Positions 25,740 to 35,600 of a stretch of 64,000 nt of DNA are shown here, piece by piece. The position numbers were made by a program, and so were the translations under genes. The notes beneath the pieces were generated by a model that worked only from the letters and a program-made list of their open reading frames with translations, ran no database searches and was not told the DNA's origin. The stretch's first letter is position 1; each line of letters opens with the position of its first letter. This DNA comes from Beroe forskalii (Eukaryota; Ctenophora; Nuda; Beroida; Beroidae), in the NCBI GenBank assembly GCA_011033025.1, contig WFMF01000007.1, forward strand, positions 682,001-746,000. The letters run 5' to 3'.

Positions 25740-26240
25740 GAAGATTTGTGACTTGTGTGTTGCTTGGTTTGGAAAAATATCATATGAAAATGACTCAAAA
25801 ATTCCCACACTTAAGGGTGGGCGTGGTCAATAATGACTTATGTGATGGTCAGAGACTAAAAGTAACACTTGCAATCGATTCAGCGTCCCAAAAAAACATG
25901 GGTTTAGACACCTAACATGCCACAGTTTGATTTGGAAATATATCATGTGAAAATGACTCAAAAATTCCCATGCTAAAGGGTGGGCGTGGTCAATAATGAC
26001 TTTATGTGATGGTCAGAGACTAAAAAGAAACACTTGCAATCGATTCAGCGTCCCAAAAAAAACATGGGTTTAGACACCTAACATGCCAGTTTGATTTGGA
26101 AAAAATATCATGAAAATGACTCAAAATTCCCACGCTAAAGGGTGGGCGGTCATAAATGACTTATGTGATGGTCGGAGACTAAAAATAACCCTTGCAATCG
26201 ATTCAGCGTCCCAAAAAACATGGGTTTAGACACCCATCAT
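25740..26240. repeat. 162-bp tandem units in the right foldback arm (3 copies, inverted)
   Basis: Complement of the units in the left arm, with small deletions (for example GGGTGGGCGGTCATAAATGAC near 26140). One unit fewer than the left arm, so the arms have expanded or contracted independently after formation. Confidence 0.9.
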
Positions 26241-26560
26241 GCTATATATGTCAATAAATTTATTTTTTCTGATCGATAAATTTTCCCACGGTCGGAAAAG
26301 GGCGTGGTCAATTTTCGAGTTTCCCAAGGTATTTTTCAATACTCCTGGGCTTATATGTTTTCTAACATGATAAGAAGCACAAATAACATAGCGGGTTAAG
26401 TTCCTGAATTTTTGCAGGGTACATGCATATACTGACCAGACTAATAAGATACCACGGAATACTGACTACTGACTACTGACTACTGATGTACCCGATGTAA
26501 TTACAATAATACCACCAGTAATAACCTAACAAGGTACTGACTACTGAGCTGAGTACTCAC

Positions 26561-26675
26561 GTTGATTGGCCGGGGCAGCTGGACGCTGATCTGTCTGCCG
26601 TACTCATCCACATTCAGGTAGCCCCCTTCAAACGCAGCGTCCACAGCGGAGATGTGGTAGTTGCAGATAGCAAAC
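26561..26675 (-). CDS. Semaphorin exon 6 (SAVC-like block), begins in the 32-bp array
   Basis: It encodes FAICNYHISAVDAAFEGGYL and continues NVDEYGRQISVQLPRPIN, then donor ATCAAC/GTGAGT. The part AIC.Y.IS.VDAAFEGGY matches the semaphorin signature S-A-[VI]-C-x-[YF]-x-[MIL]-x-D-I-x-x-[AV]-F-x-G-x-Y. The acceptor would be TTTCCACAG in the last array unit. Joined to exon 5, the codon AG+G restores R-F-A-I-C without loss. Confidence 0.75.
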
Positions 26676-29600
26676 CTGTGGAAATGTGGTAGTTGCAGAT
26701 AGCAAACCTGTGGAAATGTGGTAGTTGCAGATAGCAAACCTGTGGAAATGTGGTAGTTGCAGATAGCAAACCTGTGGAGATGTGGTAGTTGCAGATAGCA
26801 AACCTGTGGAAATGTGGTAGTTGCAGATAGCAAACCTGTGGAAATGTGGTAGTTGCAAATAGCAAACCTGTGGAAATGTGGTAGTTGCAAATAGCAAACC
26901 TGTGGAAATGTGGTAGTTGCAGATAGCAAACCTGTGGAAATGTGGTAGTTGCAGATAGCAAACCTGTGGAAATGTGGTAGTTGCAGATAGCAAACCTGTG
27001 GAAATGTGGTAGTTGCAGATAGCAAAACCTGTGGAAATGTGGTAGTTGCAGATAGCAAACCTGTGGAAATGTGGTAGTTGCAGATAGCAAACCTGTGGAA
27101 ATGTGGTAGTTGCAGATAGCAAACCTGTGGAAATGTGGTAGTTGCAGATAGCAAACCTGTGGAAATGTGGTAGTTGCAGATAGCAAACCTGTGGAAATGT
27201 GGTAGTTGCAGATAGCAAACCTGTGGAAATGTGGTAGTTGCAGATAGCAAACCTGTGGAAATGTGGTAGTTGCAGATAGCAAACCTGTGGAAATGTGGTA
27301 GTTGCAGATAGCAAACCTGTGGAAATGTGGTAGTTGCAGATAGCAAACCTGTGGAAATGTGGTAGTTGCAGATAGCAAACCTGTGGAAATGTGGTAGTTG
27401 CAGATAGCAAACCTGTGGAAATGTGGTAGTTGCAGATAGCAAACCTGTGTAGTTGCAGATAGCAAACCTGTGGAAATGTGGTAGTTGCAGATAGCAAACC
27501 TGTGGAAATGTGGTAGTTGCAGATAGCAAACCTGTGGAAATGTGGTAGTTGCAGATAGCAAACCTGTGGAAATGTGGTAGTTGCAGATAGCAAACCTGTG
27601 GAAATGTGGTAGTTGCAGATAGCAAACCTGTGGAAATGTGGTAGTTGCAGATAGCAAACCTGTGGAAATGTGGTAGTTGCAGATAGCAAACCTGTGGAAA
27701 TGTGGTAGTTGCAGATAGCAAACCTGTGGAAATGTGGTAGTTGCAGATAGCAAACCTGTGGAAATGTGGTAGTTGCAGATAGCAAACCTGTGGAAATGTG
27801 GTAGTTGCAGATAGCAAACCTGTGGAAATGTGGTAGTTGCAGATAGCAAACCTGTGGAAATGTGGTAGTTGCAGATAGCAAACCTGTGGAAATGTGGTAG
27901 TTGCAGATAGCAAACCTGTGGAAATGTGGTAGTTGCAGATAGCAAACCTGTGGAAATGTGGTAGTTGCAGATAGCAAACCTGTGGAAATGTGGTAGTTGC
28001 AGATAGCAAACCTGTGGAAATGTGGTAGTTGCAGATAGCAAACCTGTGGAAATGTGGTAGTTGCAGATAGCAAACCTGTGGAAATGTGGTAGTTGCAGAT
28101 AGCAAACCTGTGGAAATGTGGTAGTTGCAGATAGCAAACCTGTGGAAATGTGGTAGTTGCAGATAGCAAACCTGTGGAAATGTGGTAGTTGCAGATAGCA
28201 AACCTGTGGAAATGTGGTAGTTGCAGATAGCAAACCTGTGGAAATGTGGTAGTTGCAGATAGCAAACCTGTGGAAATGTGGTAGTTGCAGATAGCAAACC
28301 TGTGGAAATGTGGTAGTTGCAGATAGCAAACCTGTGGAAATGTGGTAGTTGCAGATAGCAAACCTGTGGAAATGTGGTAGTTGCAGATAGCAAACCTGTG
28401 GAAATGTGGTAGTTGCAGATAGCAAACCTGTGGAAATGTGGTAGTTGCAGATAGCAAACCTGTGGAAATGTGGTAGTTGCAGATAGCAAACCTGTGGAAA
28501 TGTGGTAGTTGCAGATAGCAAACCTGTGGAAATGTGGTAGTTGCAGATAGCAAACCTGTGGAAATGTGGTAGTTGCAGATAGCAAACCTGTGGAAATGTG
28601 GTAGTTGCAGATAGCAAACCTGTGGAAATGTGGTAGTTGCAGATAGCAAACCTGTGGAAATGTGGTAGTTGCAGATAGCAAACCTGTGGAAATGTGGTAG
28701 TTGCAGATAGCAAACCTGTGGAAATGGTAGTTGCAGATAGCAAACCTGTGGAAATGTGGTAGTTGCAGATAGCAAACCTGTGGAAATGTGGTAGTTGCAG
28801 ATAGCAAACCTGTGGAAATGTGGTAGTTGCAGATAGCAAACCTGTGGAAATGTGGTAGTTGCAGATAGCAAACCTGTGGAAATGTGGTAGTTGCAGATAG
28901 CAAACCTGTGGAAATGTGGTAGTTGCAGATAGCAAACCTGTGGAAATGTGGTAGTTGCAGATAGCAAACCTGTGGAAATGTGGTAGTTGCAGATAGCAAA
29001 CCTGTGGAAATGTGGTAGTTGCAGATAGCAAACCTGTGGAAATGTGGTAGTTGCAGATAGCAAACCTGTGGAAATGTGGTAGTTGCAGATAGCAAACCTG
29101 TGGAAATGTGGTAGTTGCAGATAGCAAACCTGTGGAAATGTGGTAGTTGCAGATAGCAAACCTGTGGAAATGTGGTAGTTGCAGATAGCAAACCTGTGGA
29201 AATGTGGTAGTTGCAGATAGCAAACCTGTGGAAATGTGGTAGTTGCAGATAGCAAACCTGTGGAAATGTGGTAGTTGCAGATAGCAAACCTGTGGAAATG
29301 TGGTAGTTGCAGATAGCAAACCTGTGGAAATGTGGTAGTTGCAGATAGCAAACCTGTGGAAATGTGGTAGTTGCAGATAGCAAACCTGTGGAAATGTGGT
29401 AGTTGCAGATAGCAAACCTGTGGAAATGTGGTAGTTGCAGATAGCAAACCTGTGGAAATGTGGTAGTTGCAGATAGCAAACCTGTGGAAATGTGGTAGTT
29501 GCAGATAGCAAACCTGTGGAAATGTGGTAGTTGCAGATAGCAAACCTGTGGAAATGTGGTAGTTGCAGATAGCAAACCTGTTGAAATGTGGTAGTTGCAG

Positions 29601-32600
29601 ATAGCAAACCTGTGGAAATCGCTGTTTCAAATGATTATCTTGAAGTTGAGGGTTTGTCGGGTGGTCAGAGACATGCCACACGTCATGTAGGCTTTGGTAA
29701 AGGTCAGGAACAACTTGTTTATCTGCGTCTAGGAGGGGAGTTATTGAGGAGGGGGTTAGTGGGGAGGGGGTTAAAGGGGGTCTAGAAGGGGGTTAGTTGA
29801 GAGGGGTCTAGAGGGAGGTTAGTTGAGAGGGGTCTAGAGGGAGGTTAGTTGAGAGGGGTCTAGAGGGAGGTTAGTTGAGAGGGGTCTAGAGGGAGGTTAG
29901 TTGAGAGGGGTCTAGAGGGAGGTTAGTTGAGAGGGGTCTAGAGGGAGGTTAGTTGAGGGTCTAGAGGGAGGTTAGTTGAGAGGGGTCTAGAGGAGGTTAG
30001 TTGAGAGGGGTCTAGAGGGAAGTTAGTTGAGAGGGGTCTAGAGGGAGGTTAGTTGAGAGTGGTCTAGAGGAGGTTAGTTGAGAGAGGGGTCTAGAGGGAG
30101 GTTAGTTGAGAGGGGTCTAGAGGAGGTTAGTTGAGAGGGGTCTAGAGGGAGGTTAGTTGAGAGGGGTCTAGAGGGAGGTTAGTTGAGAGGGGTCTAGAGG
30201 GAGGTTAGTTGAGAGGGGTCTAGAGGGAGGTTAGTTGAGAGGGGGTCTAGAGGGAGGTTAGTTGAGAGGGGTCTAGAGGGAGGTTAGTTGAGAGGGGTCT
30301 AGAGGGAGGTTAGTTGAGAGGGGTCTAGAGGGAGGTTAGTTGAGAGGGGTCTAGAGGGAGGTTAGTTGAGAGGGGTCTAGAGGGAGGTTAGTTGAGAGGG
30401 GTCTAGAGGGAGGCGGTTGAGAGGGGTCTAGAGGAGGTTAGCTGAGAGGGTCTAGAGGGAGGTTAGTTGAGAGGGGTCTAGAGGAGGTTAGTTGAGAGGG
30501 GTCTAGAGGGAGGTTAGTTGAGAGGGGTCTAGAGGGAGGTTAGTTGAGAGGGGTCTAGAGGGAGGTTAGTTGAGAGGGGTTAAGGGGGAGGGGGTTAAAG
30601 GGGTCTAGAGGGGGAGTTCAGTGGTAATGAGAATGTGTGGAAGGGGTTAATGAGGTAAGGGGACAGGCTTTGCATTGTTGGAGAGGATTTGAGAAAATGT
30701 ATGAATAAATTACTTCACTTCATTGCACTGCTGCTGGTATCAAACACGGCATGGGACTTAACTACAATATATATCATTTCCTATGTTCAACATATTCATT
30801 TCATAAGGGGATAAACATTCAAAAGAAGCAGTTAGCAGTGAGACACACTCCGACACACACACACTCCGACACACAAACACACATACACACACACACACTC
30901 CGACACACAAACACACTCCCACACAGAGCAATGGTTTGAGAGTTACTTAGTGTGTAATGCTATGATAAACACGGAGGAACCCCTAATTGGCAGTTAAATG
31001 GTTCCTGAAGTAGTCTGTTAGTCACTGCCACACAGCCCTGGACCTACCTGATCGTCTTCATAGCCAGGGTCAGACTTTACAGACCCTGGCCACAGCCGCC
31101 TTATACCCCTCGCCTGTCGCCTCGCGCATCACGAAGTACACGTAGTCACCGTACTCGAAGGAGTGCAGGAATTCGGCACTGCTCAGCCACTGGTTACTTG
31201 ACGTGACTGAGGGGAATTTTTGAAATTAGAGGCTTAGCTCAAACCTGAAGGATGAGTTTGAATTTTAAGTTAATTTTCGGCAAATTCGTAAGAAGTTCGC
31301 GTGCGTTGTTTAATTACAGGCGAACTCACGATTTGAAAATTCCATATCTTCGGAGCTAGGAACAATATTAAAACGTACCTGCACCCTCCGAACTGATCTG
31401 AAGTCTGGTGTTGTCGAACTTCGTTATGGACGACACCTGCCGGTCCTCATTGACTCCAGCAAATATCTGGTCCGAGGTTTGGAGGTACGAGCTGCTCCAA
31501 GTGGGGGACTGGGAACAAAGCCTGGGCACATCACTCCTTCCTATCTTCTGTAGCAGTGTTAGGTCTGAAACAGAGCGAGAGTGAGGGGGAGTAAATGGGG
31601 AGTAAATGGGGAGTGAGTGGGAGCAAATGGGGAGTGAGGCGGTGAGTGGGAGCAAATGCGGGGAGTCTAGTCAATGAAGCTTGAGTGAGAAGATTTACAG
31701 TACCTCAGAAAGGACCCTTCTCCCACCCTGGCTGTTACAGTGAACTGAACCACTCACCCTGACACCAGTCACCCTGACACCAGTCACCCTGACACCAGTC
31801 ACCCTGACACCAGTGAGTGAGGGGGAGTTAATGCGAGGGGTAGGTGAGTGCAAATGGGGGAGTGAGGGGGAGCGAGTGAGGCTTTGGGGAGTGAGTGGGA
31901 GCAAATGGGGAGTGAGGGGGTGGGTGGGAGCAAATGGGGAGTGAGGGGTTGGGAGCAAATGGGAGCGTGAGGGGTGGTGGGAGCAAATGGGAGTGATTGG
32001 GAGCAAAATGGGGACGAGTCTTGGGAGCAAATGGGGCTCAGGGGAGCAAATGGGGAGTGAGTGGGAGCAAATGGGGAGTGAGGAACCTTTGGGAGCAAAT
32101 GGAGTGTGAGGGGTGGGAGCAAATGGGGAGTGAGTGGGAGCAAATGGGGAGTGAGTGGGAGCAAATGGGGAGTGTCCAGGAAGCAAATGGGGAGTGAGTG
32201 GGGAGCAAATGGGGAGTGAGGGGTGAAGTGGGAGCAAATGGGGGAGTGAGGGGGTGGGAGCAAATGGGGAGTGAGTTGGGAGCAAATGGGGTGGAGTGGG
32301 AGCAAATGGGAGTGGGGAACGTGAGGGAAGTCTAGTCAATGAAGCTTGAGAGGGAGTGGGGGGAGTGAGTGGGGAGTGAGTGCAAAGCCGGAAGTGGAGT
32401 GGGAGTGAGGGGGAGCAAATGGGGAGTGAGGGGTGGGAGCAAATGGGAGTGAGGGGTTGGGAGCAAATGGGGAGTGAGGGGTGAGTTGGAGCAAATGGGG
32501 AGTGAGGGGGTTGGGAGCAAATGGGGAGTTGAGGGGTGACTGGGTCCAAATGGGAGCTTAGGGAGCAAATGGGGAGTGAGGGGGTGACTGGGAGCAAATG

Positions 32601-35600
32601 GGGAGTGAGGGGTGAGTGGGAGCAAATGGGGGTAGTGGGAGCAAATGGGGAGCGAGGGGGTGGGAGCAAATGGGGAGTGAGTGGGAGCAAATGGGGAGTG
32701 AGTGGGAGCAAATGGGGAGTGGGGGGAGTGAGGGGAAGTCTAGTCAATGAAGGTTGAGAGGGAGTGGGGGAGTGAGTGGGGGGAGTGAGTGCAAATGGGG
32801 GAGTGAGTGGGAGTGAGGGGGAGCAAATGGGGAGTGAGGGGGTGGGAGCAAATGGGGAGTGAGGGGTTGGGAGCAAATGGGGAGTGAGGGGGTGAGTTGG
32901 AGCAAATGGGGAGTGAGGGGTTGGGAGCAAATGGGGAGTGAGGGGGTGACTGGGAGCAAATGGGGAGTGAGTGGGAGCAAATGGGGGGTGACTGGGAGCA
33001 AATGGGGAGTGAGGAGGAGCAAATGCGGGGGGTCTAGTCAATGAAGCTCGAGTGAGAAGATTTACAATACCTAAGAAAGGACCCTTCTCCCACCCTGGCT
33101 GTTACAGTGAACTGCACACCACTCACCCTGATATCACTTCACCCTGACACCAGTCACTCTGGCACCATTCACCCTGACACCATTCACCCTGACACCACCA
33201 TGGGACTACACCCTGACACCACTTCCCCCCTAGTTGACAAAAGGCCCCTGAGAAAAATCTTAGGGGGCCTTCACCCTACCTAAAATTTTCTCAAAATTGA
33301 GCATAGAATGAAGGTCAAAATTTAGTTCATTAGACAGAAATTTTCCTGAAATTCACCCTTCTTTAGAGTAAAATCAATGAATAAAACATTATTTTAGTAC
33401 TATTTTTAAGCAAAATAGTAAAAATTATGGCTATGAGAAATGAAAATTTGCCTATGTAAATTTTGGCCCACTTCAGTTTTCAAAAGGCCCCCTAGAAAAA
33501 TCTAGGGGGCCTTACTCACCCTAACACCAAAAATCTTGACAATGGCATGGACACCACTCACCCTGACACCATTCACCCTGACACCATTCACCCTGACACC
33601 ACTCACCCTGACACCACTCACCCTGACACCAGTCACCCTGACACCACTCACCCTGACACCACTCACCCTGACACCACTTCACCCTGACACCACTCACCCT
33701 GACACCACTCACCCTGACACCACTCACCCTGACACCACTTCACCCTGACACCACTCACCCTGACACCACTCACCCTGACACCACTCACCCTGACACCACT
33801 CACCCTGACACCACTCACCCTGAAACCAGTCACCCTGACACCATTCACCCTGACACCACTTCACCCTAACACCACTCACCCTGACACCATTCACCCTGAC
33901 ACCACTTCACCCTGACACCAGTCACCCTGACACCACTCACCCTGACACCAGTCACCCTGACACCACTCACCCTGACACCACTTCACCCTGACACCACTCA
34001 CCCTGACACCAGTCACCCTGACACCACTTCACCCTGACACCACTCACCCTGACACCACTTCACCCTGACACCAGTCACCCTGACACCACTCACCCTGACA
34101 CCACTCACCCTGACACTACTCACCCTGAAACCACTCACCATGACACCACTTCACCCTGACACCACTCACCATGACACCACCTCACCCTGACACCAGTCAC
34201 CCTGGCTGTTACAGTGAACTGCACCACTCACCAGGTTCGAGCACTATGGCTTTAGGGTCGCCGTGGTTGGTGCCACACGCCACTAGGTTGCTATTTCCCA
34301 TGTTCAGGATCCGAGTCACAAAGTTACCACACTCCCACTTCGGGTGACAGTTCATGTTGTCAGTGCCACCGTTCCAGTTTAGCTGGAGGGAGAGATAGTG
34401 TTAGGGTGGTATTAATGGAGGTGATTCAGGAATCAGGATTCTGCTACCAAGTTTAAAATATACACTGTTAAAGTGATCACTGGTCAAGTGACAATTAAGA
34501 GATTCAACTGGAAGCCGTCATTTCATGCAACTTATCATAATTTTAAAAACATTGAACATATAATAGAACAATGTAAGGCGCCCGTAACGTTCGTCGGTCG
34601 ATAGAATGGAATTGGTTGATCGATCAACTCCATTTGAACAAAATATGATTTACTGGTCCATAATGACTAGTTCAATCGTGTTTAAATGAGCAATATTTAG
34701 TTTTTTCCCTACGAGCTCGAAGATTTTCTACTTAAAACACATCAGTCGATCAAATTAAGTTGATCTATCGACCAATTCCATTTGATCGACCGACGAACAG
34801 GCGCCTAAGAACGTAAGAACATATCATATTCCTTGTGTTACAGCATTCGTCACCAATGGAAAAGGTTGATAATCAAATTATAATGAAAGATAAGTCTAAC
34901 ATGTAATCAGATTCAGTTCTTTACAATCTGAAAACTTCCTTACCTTAGTACACTTAAGAACGGCGTCACTTAATTAGTGCGGTTTGGAAAAAACCGCACT
35001 AATTAAGTGTATAGTATTTAAGTGCGCATAAAATTAAGTTTATGCTAATTAAGTGAACTATTCTGTGAATTTTGCGTTTTTCCGATTTTGTTTTTTTCGG
35101 ACATGAATTAATGAATAACTATACTACCGGATTTAAATGTATCTAGGTACTTGATAAGTTTATAGTGACCAAAACAATAAGTACAAATACAAAACGAGCT
35201 GTATATCGTGACCGTACTAGCTAAAACTTAAATAGTTAATAAAGAAAGAAATTGTAATGGATACTTAAACTTATTACTATAGAAAATTTGATTTATTTTT
35301 ATAATTGCAAAATTTTCGATCGTTGGTCCTATGAAAGTATGAATATGATGTCCTGCAATCAAGAGGAAAATTTCAAATTTATTCAAATTTCCACATCGTT
35401 TTCTATCTCATAAAAACCGCACTAATAAAGTGCTCCGATCTTAAAGTGCGCGCAAATTTCGTGATGCTGTTCTTAAGTGTACTAAGATGTTAAAATGGTA
35501 ACCCTATCCCTAACCCCTGTTATATTCAGACATTTCCAGCAGTTCCTACAATTCACACAGCAATCGTAATACATTAATTCATCGCAATAAATTGTACTAC

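Larger units (their letters stand above)
22867..26452. mobile_element. Foldback DNA transposon with tandem-repeat arms, about 3.6 kb
   Basis: The left arm (about 22870-23770) and right arm (about 25718-26452) are inverted copies of one another. The outermost matching sequence is TAGTCTGGTCAGTATATGCA on the left and its complement on the right. Each arm begins with about 200 bases of unique sequence (containing GACCACGCCCTTTTCCGACC) and then runs into tandem 162-base units: four in the left arm and three in the right. The centre is a GTGGAGCCTAGTGGAGGCTG satellite. This architecture, long inverted repeats with internal tandem units and a non-coding centre, is that of foldback-type elements. 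A target duplication could not be settled; both flanks are TA-rich. The right end lies about 110 bases from a semaphorin splice donor, so the element sits in that gene's intron or just beyond it. Confidence 0.85.

Noticed and set aside
26501..29681. Three overlapping minus-strand frames of about 1000 codons as one giant protein
   Set aside because: All are translations of the 32-bp array in different phases; the open state follows from the unit lacking stops. Only the short ends are semaphorin-like.
31695..33041. 448-codon P/S/L-rich minus-strand frame as a proline-rich protein
   Set aside because: It is made of the GGGAGCAAATGGGGAGTGAG repeat inside an intron between two recognised exons.
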